A DNA stretch of 64,000 bases from Typhlomys cinereus (GCA_023101885.1 JALPQD010000124.1:5495101-5559100); one strand, 5' to 3'; shown: positions 12,645 to 27,759, counted from the first letter of the stretch. Numbers and translations: made by a program. Notes: generated by a model not told the origin, from the sequence alone.

Positions 12645-14705
12645 TTAGTCAGTACCCATGAGCACCTGCGTCTACCCAGCCTCTCACTGGCTCTCAATAC
12701 TCAGTCACTACCCCTGAGCACTGCATCCACCCAGCCTCTCACTGGCTCAGTACTCAGTCACTACCCCTGAGCACCTGCATCCACCCAGCCTCTCACTGGC
12801 TCAGTACTCAGTCACTACCCATGAGCACTGCATCCACCCAGCCTCTCACTGGCTCTCAGTACTCAGTCACTACCCATGAGCACCTGCGTCTACCCAGCCT
12901 CTCACTGGCTCTCAGTACAAAGTCACTACCCATGAGCACCTGCGTCTACCCAGCCTCTCACTGGCTCTCAGTACTCAGTCACTACCCGTGAGCACTGCAT
13001 CCGCCCAGCCTCTCACTGGCTCTCAGTACTCAGTCACTACCCGTGAGCACTGCATCCGCCCAGCCTCTCACTGGCTCTCAGTACTCAGTCACTACCCGTG
13101 AGCACTGCATCCGCCCAGCCTCTCACTGGCTCTCAGTACTCAGTCACTACCCGTGAGCACTGCATCCACCCAGCCTCTCACTGGCTCTCAGTACTCAGTC
13201 ACTACCCATGAGCACCTGCGTCTACCCAGCCTCTCACTGGCTCTCAGTACAAAGTCACTACCCATGAGCACCTGCGTCTACCCAGCCTCTCACTGGCTCT
13301 CAGTACTCAGTCACTACCCATGAGCACTGCATCCACCCAGCCTCTCACTGGCTCAGTACTCAGTCACTACCCGTGAGCACCTGCATCCACCCAGCCTCTC
13401 ACTGGCTCAGTACTCAGTCACTACCCGTGAACACCTGCATCCACCCAGCCTCTCACTGGCTCAGTACTCAGTCACTACCCGTGAGCACTGCATCCGCCCA
13501 GCCTCTCACTGGCTCTCAGTACTCAGTCACTACCCCTGAGCACCTGCGTCTACCCAGCCTCTCACTGGCTCAGTACTCAGTCACTACCCATGAGCACTGC
13601 ATCCACCCAGCCTCTCACTGGCTCTCAGTACTCAGTCACTACCCATGAGCACCTGTGTCCACCCAGCCTCTCACTGGCTCAGTACTCAGTCACTACCCAT
13701 GAGCACCTGTGTCCACCCAGCCTCTCACTGGCTCAGTACTCAGTCACTACCCATGAGCACCTGCGTCTACCCAGCCTCTCACTGGCTCTCAGTACTCAGT
13801 CACTACCCGTGAGCACCTGCGTCTACCCAGCCTCTCACTGGCTCAGTACTCAGTCACTACCCATGAGCACCTGCGTCTACCCAGCCTCTCACTGGCTCTC
13901 AGTACTCAGTCACTACCCATGAGCACTGCATCCGCCCAGCCTCTCACTGGCTCTCAGTACTCAGTCACTACCCATGAGCACCTGTGTCCACCCAGCCTCT
14001 CACTGGCTCAGTACTCAGTCACTACCCATGAGCACCTGCGTCTACCCAGCCTCTCACTGGCTCTCAGTACTCAGTCACTACCCGTGAGCACCTGCGTCTA
14101 CCCAGCCTCTCACTGGCTCAGTACTCAGTCACTACCCGTGAGCACCTGCGTCTACCCAGGCTCTCACTGGCTCTCAGTACTCAGTCACTACCCGTGAGCA
14201 CTGCATCCGCCCAGCCTCTCACTGGCTCTCAGTACTCAGTCACTACCCATGAGCACCTGCATCCACCCAGCCTCTCACTGGCTCAGTACTCAGTCACTAC
14301 CCATGAGCACCTGCATCTACCCAGCCTCTCACTGGCTCAGTACTCAGTCACTACCCATGAGCACCTGCGTCTACCCAGCCTCTCACTGGCTCTCAGTACT
14401 CAGTCACTACCCGTGAGCACTGCATCCACCCAGCCTCTCGCTGGCTCAGTACTCATTCACTACCCGTGAGCACTGCATCCACCCAGCCTCTCACTGGCTC
14501 TCAGTACTCAGTCACTACCCATGAGCACTGCATCCACCCAGCCTCTCACTGGCTCTCAGTACTCAGTCACTACCCGTGAGCACTGCATCCACCCAGCCTC
14601 TTACTGGCTCTCAGTACTCAGTCACTACCCATGAGCACTGCATCCACCCAGCCTCTCACTGGCTCAGTACTCAGTCACTACCCATGAGCACCTGTGTCCA
14701 CCTAG
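12645..14705. repeat. 50-55-bp minisatellite (2 kb)
   Basis: About 38 copies with core CAGCCTCTCACTGGCTCTCA then GTACTCAGTCACTACCC. Two independent variants mix along the array: GGCTCTCAGT versus GGCTCAGT, and GCACCTGCGTCTACCC versus GCACTGCATCCACCC. Second-order blocks of identical units are seen, for example about 12985-13180. Confidence 0.97.
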
Positions 14706-15216
14706 CTGCTCACTGCTCTCTGCACTGTACCAGGCTCTTTCCAAAGTGCTCTTGTTGTATCGGTGCTGAAAGGCATCATGACCATGCCTTGTGGGTCTAA
14801 GGAAAAAGAAGGACACAGCAGAGTTCATAGAGGATTCTGGAAAGCTCTCTCTACACTGCTCGGCCTGTTCTAGTCAAGCTGTGCTTCTTTTTAACATATT
14901 AGCACACATTACTTGGACATATGGATGGAGTTCAGTATATTCCATATGTGCCTGCAGCGTGCACAGATCAAATATCCCATGCTTCCAGTCCCTAGCAATT
15001 GCTACTCTATTTAGTCGCACACATGCGAGAGAGAGAAAGTGAGCTCCGTGTCTCCCCAGTACAGCGTCTTCCTATTCTGCTGGTTTGGCTGCAAATGGCA
15101 GCTTTCATCCTTCCGTCTGCGGAGCAGTTTCATACTGTATGCAGACACACCATGGATTCACTCGTCTACTGAGGCATCTGGCTGACTGCAGATCGCAGCT
15201 TGATGAACCAACAGCA

Positions 15217-15905
15217 CTACGATGAACGTGGTGCAGGTGTCTCAGGGTGCAGAGGCCATACGATGAACGTGGGTGCAGGTGTCTCAGGGTGCACTGAGGC
15301 CATACGATGAACGTGGGTGCAGGTGTCTCAGGGTGCACTGAGGCCATACGATGAACGTGGTGCAGGTGTCTCAGGGTGCAGAGGCCATACGATGAACGTG
15401 GGTTCAGGTGTCTCAGGGTGCACTGAGGCCATACGATGAACGTGGTGCAGGTGTCTCAGGGTGCAGAGGCCATACGATGAACGTGGGTGCAGGTGTCTCA
15501 GGGTGCACTGAGGCCATACAATGAACGTGGGTGCAGGTGTCTCAGGGTGCACTGAGGCCATACGATGAACGTGGGTGCAGGTGTCTCAGGGTGCAGAGGC
15601 CATACGATGAACGTGGTGCAGGTGTCTCAGGGTGCAGAGGCCATACAATGAACGTGGGTGCAGGTGTCTCAGGGTGCACTGAGGCCATACGATGAACGTG
15701 GTGCAGGTGTCTCAGGGTGCAGAGGCCATACGATGAACGTGGGTGCAGGTGTCTCAGGGTGCACTGAGGTCATACGATGAACGTGGTGCAGGTGTCTCAG
15801 GGTGCACTGAGGCCATACGATGAACGTGGGTGCAGGTGTCTCAGGGTGGACTGAGGCCATACGATGAATGTGGGTGCAGGTATCTCTGGGTGCACTGAGG
15901 CCATC
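15217..15905. repeat. 39-44-bp minisatellite
   Basis: About 16 copies with core CATACGATGAACGTGGGTGC then AGGTGTCTCAGGGTGC. Length variants come from CACTGAGG versus AGAGG and GGGTG versus GGTG. Confidence 0.95.
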
Positions 15906-16017
15906 TCCTTGGGACAGACACCAAGGAGTACCAAGGTGCTAGCTGATCCAGATGGTTTTCTGTTTTTACTTTTGCTGAGGATCCTCCACACTAGCTGTAG
16001 TAATGGCTACTACATTG

Positions 16018-16180
16018 CATTCCCACCAACGGCTCGTGAGAGCTCTCCTTCCACATCCCCACCAACGGCTCGTGAGAGCTCTCCTTCCACATCCCTGCCA
16101 ACGGCTCGTGAGAGCTCTCCTTCCACATCCCCGCCAACGGCTCGTGAGAGCTCTCCTTCCACATCCCCACCAGCGCGCAT
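16018..16180. repeat. 36-bp tandem repeat
   Basis: Four and a half copies with core CCAACGGCTCGTGAGAGCTC. Confidence 0.95.
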
Positions 16181-16324
16181 CACCCTCGGGTTGCAGCCAT
16201 CCTCCGGGGTGACTCTGTTTGCTGGATTCTGACCTGCGCTCCTGGTGGCTGGCAGCTCTGCCCACTGCTCAGGGATGGACCACTGTGTTTCTTCTGAAAA
16301 ATGTCTGTTTAAATTATTGGTTCT

Positions 16325-16710
16325 TTTTAACTAATTTTTTTTTTAAAGATCTATTTTCTGAATCTTATCTCCCATCAAGTGAACAGTTGGCAAAGATTAT
16401 CTCCTCCTCACGCCATCTCTTCTCCCATCCTCAGCCTGTCTGCTGGTTCCTCTGCTGTGCAGGAGGCCCCCCCAATAGGATCCTATTCACCAAGGTTTTC
16501 TTTGTTTCCTATACTTTTGGGGTCCTGACCAGACAGAGATCATCTGTTCTCTGTCTCCAGATGCTGCCCCTGATTTCGTCTAGGAATGAAGGTCTCACAT
16601 GGTGGTCTCTGATTTTTGCAAAGAGTACATCCAGTTTCCCAGCACCATCTGCTGAAAAGATTGTTCTGTTTGTGTGATTTAGTTTGGTTCTTCAGTCAAG
16701 AATCAGTTGG
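16325..16710 (-). mobile_element. L1 ORF2 fragment, antisense on plus strand
   Basis: In plus orientation: 'gttggcaaagattatctcct', 'cttctcccatcctcagcctg', 'tttgggg tcctgacc' and 'agtttcccagcaccatctgc', followed by 'caagaatcagttggc'. This is the well-known reversed order of the 3' part of mammalian L1 ORF2. It is truncated and decayed. Confidence 0.8.
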
Positions 16711-16747
16711 CAACAGGAACCTCCAAGAGTTGACTTCTGGGCTCGTC

Positions 16748-16852
16748 CTCTTAGTCACTGCGTGCGCGTGTGCCGTCGGATGACAGCGGGTGTCCTCTTA
16801 GTCGCTGCGTGCGCATGTGCCGTCGGATGACAGCGGGCGTCCTCTTAGTCGC
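16748..16852. repeat. 47-bp tandem repeat
   Basis: A little over two copies with core GTGCCGTCGGATGACAGCGG. Confidence 0.85.
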
Positions 16853-18049
16853 TCCCCACCTTACTCTTGAGACGGGGTCCCTCGCTGAACCTGAGGCTCT
16901 GATATGGTGAGACCAGCCAGCTCCATGTCGACTGTATCCATGCTCAGTGCCCAGCTTTTCTTGTGAGTGGGGATCCGAGAGAAACAGCTTCATGCTGTGT
17001 GCTGCGCTCACCCCACAGCCACCTCCCTGGCCTCTACTGTGAATCCAGTTTCCTTTCAGCCACTATGAGAACCAGTCTTGACTCGCTGTTACTACAATGC
17101 ACCAACCTAAAGAACATAAGGCACTGGAATGGAGCTCAGCAGAAGAGCAGCCACCCAATTCACGTTCAGTGTCGAGTTAAATCCACAGCAGCACAGCACA
17201 CCACACGCATTTCTGTTGTCTTGCGGTCGTTCACCAAGACTAAGGTACTTCAATATGGCGGCGCATACCCATTCTCAGTCCCAGAGCACGTGCCTTACAC
17301 GCAGCCATGTCCTCCCTACACCCCCAGTCTACGTCTCCAACACCCAGGCACGTCCCACACAAACCAAATCCCTAGCAGTTCTGGGCACTATGTGCTCCCA
17401 CGGGTGACCTCGACGTCCTGGTCCTTCCTCGAGTTACGTGTGCGCACAGGCTGCGTCTGGACTGGTGCTGAATCTCCACTGCCAGCCAGCACACAGCAGC
17501 GCCAGCAGCGTCGCGTTGACAGTCCGTGTGTAGGCTCAGACTGCAGAGATGCAGAGGGGGCCCAGGCTCTAGTGGGGGTCCCCGGTCACCCTCACCAGGA
17601 GGCACCGAGGTGGAAGCAGGAAGAGACGGTCTCCCGACCACACAAAGGAGCTGGTGAAGACGCAGCACCCGCTAGCTGTCCGGGGACTCAGCCCGCGGCA
17701 TCTCCGCAGCTTGCAATTTCCAAACACACAGATGTGTTTTAACAACAACCGTGTTTCACTGATTAGTTCTGCGAGGTCAAAATTAGGTCAGTTTATACCC
17801 GAAAGTGCTAAGAGCTGGTTTTGCACCAGAAATGACTTGGAATTGGCAGGTTATTACCATCAGTAGGTTTTGCAAAAACCTTAAAAGATTTAAAAGTGAT
17901 TGAAAAGAAATGAGCTTATTCGAAATCCCTTCTTAAGGCATGAGAAAAGCTTAAAGCTTAGTTAAGAAATAAAACAGGAATAAAAAGCACTGTGACTTAG
18001 GATTCACTTCCAAGCGCCTTCACATGGCACTTCACATCGTCTCCACGGC

Positions 18050-18625
18050 CGGAGGACAGGTGGATGGCCTGCATGGCCAGAGGACAGGTGGACGGCCTGC
18101 CTGCATGGCCGGAGGACAGGTGGATGGCTTGCCTGCATGGCCGGAGGACAGGTGGACGGCCTGCCTGCATGGCCGGAGGACAGGTGGAAGGCCTGCCTGC
18201 ATGGCCCGAGGACAGGTGGACGGCCTGCCTGCATGGCCGGAGGACAGGTGGACGGCCTGCACGGCCAGAGGACAGGTGGACGGCCTGCTTGCACAGGGAG
18301 AGGTGGACGGCCTGCTTGCACAGGGAGAGGTGGACAGCCTGCTTGCACAGGGAGAGGTGGACAGCCTGCTTGCACAGGGAGAGGTGGACAGCCCGCTTGC
18401 ACAGGGAGAGGTGGACAGCCTGCATGGCCGGAGGACGGCCTGCTTGCACAGAGAGGTGGACAGCCTGCCTGCATGGCCAGAAGACAGGTGGACGGCCTGC
18501 ACGCATGGCCAGAGGACAGGTGGACAGCCTGCTTGCACAGGGAGAGGTGGACGGCCTGCTTGCACAGGGAGAGGTGGACAGCCTGCCTGCATGGCCGGAG
18601 GACAGGTGGACGGCCTGCTTGCACA
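18050..18625. repeat. 27/32-bp mixed minisatellite
   Basis: Two alternating unit types share GAGGTGGACGGCCTGC or GACAGGTGGACGGCCTGC. One continues with CTGCATGGCCGGAG (32 bp), the other with TTGCACAGG (27 bp). The types are clustered in blocks. Confidence 0.95.
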
Positions 18626-18819
18626 GCTGGAGGAGAGGGGTTGACCCAAGGAATTTGAGGGGCTGCACAGGCTAGAGGTGGGATCTGGAGCAGTTGAGAG
18701 GTCTTAGCGCTAACAGTGACCAGTGTAATCACTGAAAGAGAAGACAGGTGTGGATACAAACGTCGGACTATTTGTAGCTCGCTAGCTTTTGAAAAGCTTC
18801 ATTTAATTTAGATCCTACA

Positions 18820-18960
18820 CAGGGGCCAGAGAGGTTCTCAGAGGTTAAGATCGCCTGCTGTGGACCCATGAGGATGGGAGTTCAAATGCAACACATCAGG
18901 TGTCTGTACATGTCTATAACCCAGCTCTGAGGGGCAGAGAGAATGTAGTGGAGACGCCCT
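18820..18960 (+). mobile_element. Old B2/B3-like SINE
   Basis: 'aggggccagagaggttctca', then 'gaggttaagatcgcctgctg', 'atgaggatgggagttcaaat' and 'ataacccagctctgaggggc' follow the order of a sense rodent tRNA-derived SINE. Confidence 0.65.
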
Positions 18961-19619
18961 TAAAAGCAGGAAGGAAGCTTCGAGGGGCGGGGAGAACGCA
19001 GTGGAGGACGCCATCAGAGACGGCGGAGGACGCCATCAGAAGCAAGAAGGCAAGAGAAGTCGTAGCAGGGCACCAGCCAACAGCCCAAATGACGGAAATA
19101 TTAGAGAATTCAGATGAAAAGACTGGCCAAGGTAACTCCGACGGGCACACTTACAATAAGCTGAACTGTTGGGATTGAGCCATCGGTTCAGGGTGGTCGC
19201 GTTTTGGACAGAGAATGGTGTGTGGAGGTGAGCACTCGGCACGTGACCCCACTTCTCTCCCTGCTCTGCTCTCCGTCCCCTGCGTAGGTTTTCTGGTGTT
19301 TGCCAGGGTTACCCCTTGCAAGCAGTATGCGGATGCGTCTGTCCAGAAGCAGCCAGAAGTGTTTGTGCAAGAATCAGATGCCGGCTGAGGCTCAAGCTGG
19401 CTGCACCCCGGGGAGCCACAGTGAGGTGGAGTGGGTGAGAGGAGGGAGTTGGGACCCGCAGCTCATAGACACGGACAGGGTGTGTGTGTGGGGTGTCCTC
19501 ATGTCAGCGCACGCTAGGGCAGGCTTGCTGGAGCAGAGGTGGGATGCAGCCACACAACACGGTTGCTCTGTGGTGGGACTGGAAGCCTCACAATTCTGCT
19601 CTCAGCCTGCTGCAAGGAG

Positions 19620-20075
19620 GGATCTGATGTCATCAGACTCAGTCCTATCTCTGATGTCATCAGACCCCTCAGTCCTGCCTCAGAAGCAGCCCCCTCCACC
19701 AGACCTCTTTTCAGTCCTCCTGGCTCTGATGTCACCAGACCTCTCCTCAGTCCTCCTGCCTCTGACGTCACTAGACCTCCCCTCAGTACTCCTGCCTCTG
19801 ACATCACCAGACCTCCCCTCAGTACTCCTGCCTCTGACATCACCAGACCTCTCCTCAGTGCTGGCTCTGACATCACCAGACCTCTCCTCAGTCCTCCTGG
19901 CTCTGACATCACCAGACCTCCCCTCAGTGCTGCCTCTGACGTCACCAGACCTCCCCTCAGTGCTGGCTCTGACATCACCAGACCTCTCCTCAGTGCTCCT
20001 GCCTCTGACGTCATCAGACCTCCCCTCAGTCCTGGCTCTGACGTCACTAGATCTCCCCTCAGTGTTGCCTCTAAA
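19620..20075. repeat. 30-36-bp minisatellite with CRE-like octamers
   Basis: About 14 units with core CCTCTGACATCACCAGACCT and CCCCTCAGTACTCCTG. Perfect TGACGTCA octamers at 19763-19770, 19937-19944, 20006-20013 and 20039-20046; the other units read TGACATCA or TGATGTCA. Confidence 0.95.
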
Positions 20076-20279
20076 AAGCAGCCCCCTTGGCCACCGTAGG
20101 ACCATCGTGCAAACAGCCACCATCAACCCACTCGCAGGAGACGCGCCTCACGCCTGACTCAAGGCCACCCGTGAGCCTGCGCCCCCACGCCTCGACGCCG
20201 AGGGTCTGAGCTCCCTGCTGAGCCCCGATGGTCTCCAGCCCTGAGGATGACCAGTGTCCACGCACAGACGAAGATTAGG

Positions 20280-20790
20280 AATCGACGCTCCTAGTCTGCT
20301 TGCAGTTGCCACATAGTTTCAATTACTACAAGGCAGAATGAGGAAAATCCATGGGAAATGGGGAGAATAAAACTTGGCTTTTCATTAATTTTTAACTGGA
20401 CATAATTGGTTGTTCCAAAGTCACAAATCTGAATTTAATGCTGAATAACTTCATTTTTAAAAACTGTAAAACCAATTTCAATTTAAAAAACTTCAGAATA
20501 TCAAAGAACACTGTTGTTAGACTCATTTGTATAAAACAATTATTAGATTGAAATTACATAATACAGCCTACAAGAAACCACAGAATTTCTGATGCTATTC
20601 TGAATAAAAATTTAACTAAATAAAATTAAATAGTCAACATTAACTTCACCCATTTCAGTTTCCAGCAATATAATTTTTTAAATTTTTATTTTTTAACAAG
20701 TGATTGGAATTTTTGAAAAAAAGATTGTAATAATTATATAAGAAAGAGTGATTGCTTCCTGTTTTTCAGACATAATTATTTCCCAAGTAA
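20280..20790. other. AT-rich stretch
   Basis: About 500 bp of very AT-rich sequence without long open frames, in contrast to the GC-rich minisatellites on each side. Possibly remnants of an old L1, but no diagnostic motif was found. Confidence 0.5.
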
Positions 20791-20807
20791 GGAAAATCAC
20801 TGACTAA

Positions 20808-20995
20808 ACATCCTGTCCCTGCACCCTGTCCCCCCGTCCTGTCAGCATCATCCTGTCCCCACTGCCCTGTCCCTGCATCGTCCTGTCCCCATCGTCCAGT
20901 CCCGCCATTGCTCTGTCTCCACCATCCTGTCCCCACCGCCCTGTCCCTGCACCATCTGTCCCCACGTCCTGTCCCCACCGCCCTGTCCACACTGG
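20808..20995. repeat. Irregular 13-16-bp repeat
   Basis: About 12 copies built on CCTGTCCCCACCGCC and CCTGTCCCTGCATC. Confidence 0.9.
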
Positions 20996-21479
20996 TGGTC
21001 TGGAAGGAAGGCCAAGCCCTGCCCTCAAGAGCCTGCAGCCTTGCAGTTAGACACAACGCAGAGTGGGCATCGCCTGCCAAGGGCGCTGCAGAGCCCCTGA
21101 CACTCCCAGCCTGCAGTGGGTGTGCGGGGCACGGGAGAAAACCATTCGCCTTCGAATGCTTTGGGAACTGGGCGGGAAAGAATGACATTTGCGGCAGCAG
21201 CTCCAGGGCCTCTATGACCGAGTGGGGAGGAGACAGTGGTGAGACGGGGGCCGTGCAGGGCTAGAAACAAGGCTGGAGAAGTGATGTCAGCTCGTGACTC
21301 CCAGAACACAGCACAGTTTGGAATGAGAGGGCGAAAGGCTAGAAGGTGCCACTGGCGGGCAAAGCCCACAAAGCCCAGGGGCTGTTTCACCTTGCGTCAA
21401 GCTGGTTCCGCCACGGCGAGGTGAAGGAAGCAGGTGTGCTCCTCGGTGCAGGGGACGAGGCTGTGACGCAAGTAGGCGT

Positions 21480-21805
21480 CCCACTCAGATCACGCTCAGT
21501 TCATACACTCAGATCACACGCTCAGGTCACACTCACGCTCCGATCACGCTCAGCTACGCTTAGATCACACTCAGTTCACACTCAGATCACGCTCAGTTCA
21601 CACTCAGATCACATGCTCAGGTCACACTCACGCTCCGATCACGCTCAGCTACGCTTAGATCACACTCAGTTCACACTCAGATCACGCTCAGTTCACACTC
21701 AGATCACACGCTCAGGTCACACTCAGATCACACGCTCAGGTCACACTCACGCTCCGATCACGCTCAGCTACGCTTAGATCACACTCAGTTCACACTCGCA
21801 TCACG
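21480..21805. repeat. Composite 11/22-bp repeat
   Basis: Repeated words CACTCAGATCACGCTCAGTT and CACGCTCAGGTCACACTCA. A block of about 118 bp, with core CGATCACGCTCAGCTACGCT, is itself repeated three times, so a higher-order repeat is present. Confidence 0.9.
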
Positions 21806-21959
21806 CTCCATGCACGGCGTGCTTCGGGGAACAAGGCTCTTGCTCCTGCAAATCTCCCCCTCCCACAGATGGCTCTGCAGTCAGGTGACGCACCTGCATC
21901 ACTGCAGCCCATGGAAATGCAGAAAGGAACCAGGTTTTGTGAACTTGGGTCCCTGGTAA

Positions 21960-22135
21960 ATGTACATACTACTTTTAAATATATGTTTTATTCTTTTAAA
22001 GTTTTATACATAAATATAGTGACTTTATGGTATTTTCACACCCTAATGCCAATCCCAACCCCCTCCTTTTCCCATTACACTAATGTTATCTTAAAGAAAT
22101 CAACATTTAAGAATTATTTGAGAGGAAAAAATTAC
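21960..22135 (-). mobile_element. Possible L1 3'-end fragment
   Basis: AT-rich stretch with 'cccaaccccctccttttccc', similar to reversed rodent L1 3' UTR tracts. Weak evidence only. Confidence 0.3.
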
Positions 22136-22254
22136 TAAGTTATAAGTAACATTTTTGGCTTCATGAAGGTACTTTTCACACATCCCATTAATTGTGTCAC
22201 TGATCATTAAAATAGAAAATCTGCCATTTCCCTGTCAATGGGTCGAACAGTCTC

Positions 22255-22560
22255 AGGAATCCAAACGCCAGGACTTGGGTGGAAGCTGGAAGGAGCTCGG
22301 CAGGTCAAGTACTTGCTGCACCACTGTGAGGGCCTGGGTTCAGATCCCCTGAACCCACTGAGAGCTGACAGAACCCCAGGGTTGCCCCTGGAAGACCAGA
22401 AGCAGAGACAGAACCCCCAGAGCTCATGGTCGGCTAGTCCATGAATGCTCCAGCGCGATGACAAGACGCTGTGTCACACTGTGAAGACAAGGTCCTCAGA
22501 CCTCACCGCACCGTGGCAATGTGGGCACGCGCTCACCCGTGAACAAAGAGAGAGAGAGAG
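22255..22560 (+). mobile_element. Old B2/B3-like SINE
   Basis: 'agtacttgctgcaccactgt', 'gagggcctgggttcagatcc' and 'cagagctcatggtcggctag', later 'gaagacaaggtcctcagacc' and a GA repeat, are in the order of rodent B2/B3 relatives. It is diverged and the ends are uncertain. Confidence 0.6.
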
Positions 22561-23105
22561 TGAGAGCGCACCCTGAGGTGACATGAACGGGGAAGCAGGA
22601 AGCGAGAGCAGGAAGCCGGATGTGCACAGACGCGCAGACCTTCTACCCAGATCCTAGAGATGATCCACCTCCGTGATCACCCGCCCTGCAGGGATCCGCA
22701 GTGCTCTACCACGTGAGCCCGTGCAGATCAGGGTACTGGACGGTGGAGAACATGAACGTCTTTGAACATCTCCATTAACGATAAGATAGGTAATAATGAA
22801 AACAACAAAGAAAAATCATTGAATGAGACTGACTACTTTGTCTACTAATCTAAAGTGACATTCATGTTTGCTTGAGAGGAGTGCGGGCTGCCCACGTAGG
22901 CAGACGTCTTACACAGCTGAGGCTGGCCTCCAGCTGGATGCTCCCCTGACCTGCTCCCCCTCTTGAGAGTGCTGCGCCCATCCGCTAGCGTTCTTTGAAG
23001 TCCACCATCTAGTCACTGAGAGGTCAAGGGTCTAGCTAAGGCACAGACAGACTGTCAAAGGCAATAGCTATTTTCATCTATCACGAGCCTATAATTAATT
23101 CATTA

Positions 23106-25593
<2,488 letters not shown>

Positions 25594-25632
25594 CTAGAAT
25601 CGCAGGGAGAGTCCTACAGTGACCGAAAGACC

Positions 25633-26105
25633 CCAAAATCAACACGACAGTGAGACAGCTCCAAGAGGACCCTGAATACACGCGCCCCTGAGATCAACAC
25701 GACAGAACAGCTCCAAGAGGACCCTGAATACACGCGCCCCTGAGATCAACACGACAGAACAGCTCCAAGAGGACCTGAATACACGCGCCCCTGAGATCAA
25801 CGCGACAGAACAGCTCCAAGAGGACCTGAATACACGCGCCCCTGAGATCAACACGACAGAACAGCTCCAAGAGGACCCTGAATACACGCGCCCCTGAGAT
25901 CAACACGAAAAAACAGCTCCAAGAGGACCTGAATACACGCGCCCCTGAGATCAACACGACAGAACAGCTCCAAGAGGACCCTGAATACACGTGCCCGAGA
26001 TCAACACGACAGAACAGCTCCAAGAGGACCCTGAATACACGCGCCCCTGAGATCAACACGACAGAACAGTTCCAAGAGGACCCTGAATACACGCGCCCCT
26101 CCACA
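25633..26105. repeat. 52-bp minisatellite
   Basis: About nine copies of a 52-bp unit (cores GATCAACACGACAGAACAGC and GACCCTGAATACACGCGCCC), very uniform, starting 215 bp inside intron 10 from the exon 11 acceptor side. Confidence 0.95.
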
Positions 26106-26202
26106 CTTGCAGAAAGAGACAAAAGGTTCAGGAAATTCCCCACCAGTGAAAAAGCCATCCAGTGGATTTATACAAGTTCAAGGAAGAGAACTGCTACAAA
26201 GT

Positions 26203-26395
26203 AAGTTACTGGGGCGGCCAGAGGGATCAAGGGGTGAAGGTGTTCGCCATGCAAGCCAGCGACCTGGCCTGATCCTCAAAACCATGAGGGTGGAAGGAGA
26301 GACCCCACTGCACAGAGTCACCCTCTGATCTCGTGTGCAAGGCACACCCATGTGTGCACACTGCGCACATACAGTAGACAGAAAATTTATGAGAA
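26203..26395 (+). mobile_element. B3-like SINE
   Basis: 'aaaaccatgagggtggaagg', 'agagaccccactgcacagag' and 'tcaccctctgatctcgtgtg', followed by CA-rich sequence, have the layout of rodent B3. The head (26203-26260) is diverged. Confidence 0.7.
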
Positions 26396-27411
26396 AATAG
26401 TCCAACTTTAAGTAGCCAATCTATACACGAACAATTTAAAATGCAATCTGCTTCGTGTTAACCATGCAGCATAAGCAGCTCTGCTGCTCTTACTGGGCGC
26501 CCTTTGCGGACAGCACCACGCTGCAGCAACTGCAACAGCTGGAGGACGTGTGCCCAGGCAGCCGGGGGCAGAGGCTGCAGCCAGTGCAGTGTGAAGACGA
26601 CTGGGCCTGAGCCGCGCAGACGGACTGAGCACTGCAGCACCAGCGCTGCGAGCAGGGCCCCTGGGCGACGGGAGGGGTGCTCCAGAGGCCCAGCCCGGCC
26701 GCTTCGTGGCAGACGGAATGCTGGCCAGAGGGTGGTCCAAGCAGGGGGCACGGGGCTCCTGAGCTGCAGGCGCTCCACGGGGAGCACACGGGCGGCTCCC
26801 GAGCCAGGTGTTCACACAAGGGGACACAGTCAGCTCCCCACCTCCAGGTGCTCCACATGAGGGGGGGCACACGGGCAGCTCCCCGGCTGCAGACGTGAGG
26901 TACTGACTCTCAGGGGCTTCCGAAGCACCACCAGCAACCTGGTGGCCGTCCTCGCTGGCCTCTGAGGGGCTCGCATGTCACAGCCTGATCTTTTACCCCT
27001 AAATAGGGTGTTTGGGGCCAGTAAACGACCCCTTCTGCTGCGGGCAGACTGAAAGCAGACAGCCGTCAACAGAGGCACAGCTGTATCCCGTCCATGAAAC
27101 AGCTGTGACCACACCCAGAGAGAGACCCCCGAAGAGGTAGAAGTGGGTGGTGGGTTGTAACCAAGACACCAGGCTGGTCAACAGGAGACAGAGCAATCAC
27201 AGTTTCTGGGACCAGATTCCCTCCGGGGCTACATGGCCCAACGCCAGTTCCTCCCGGGAAGACGGGAAAGTCTCCACGGGCCCTTTGATGCCACCCACTC
27301 TTGTCAGTTCAGCCCGAGACAGCTCCTGGATCAGATCCAGCCCGCAGCAGAGCTTCAAAAGACACTTCAAGGAGACATGGCCGCATGTACCCGCTTCTGC
27401 AGTCTGCACGC

Positions 27412-27485
27412 CTGCACCAGGTTGGGGGGCCCTGAGCTCCTGCACCAGGCTGGGGGGCCCTGGGCTCCTGCACCAGGGCTGGGGG
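27412..27485. repeat. 27-bp tandem repeat
   Basis: Three copies with core CTGCACCAGGCTGGGGGGCC. Confidence 0.85.
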
Positions 27486-27759
27486 CATCACCAGGCCTGG
27501 GGGCTAAAATGCTCCCCGCAGCCTACTGACTCACACCACCTCACGGATGCAGCATGCCTGCGATGCACCGGGAAGAAAGTCAGGCAGAACTATCACTTAC
27601 TGCAGCACAGACCCTGAGCTGAGGCGCTGGGGAGCACATGATCCTCGTCAATTATATAAAATTCATCAATTGTACTTTAGAATTTGGAGGTTGTTTATCT
27701 CTCAGCCAGACTTCTGAATGTTCACAGAGATCTGTGATCAGTATGCGGCTGCCTCAGTA

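Noticed and set aside
16963..17742. A 259-codon plus-strand open frame not mainly made of an array
   Set aside because: No recognisable domain, splice structure or codon bias; it lies in GC-rich intron sequence, and the plus strand carries no other gene evidence.
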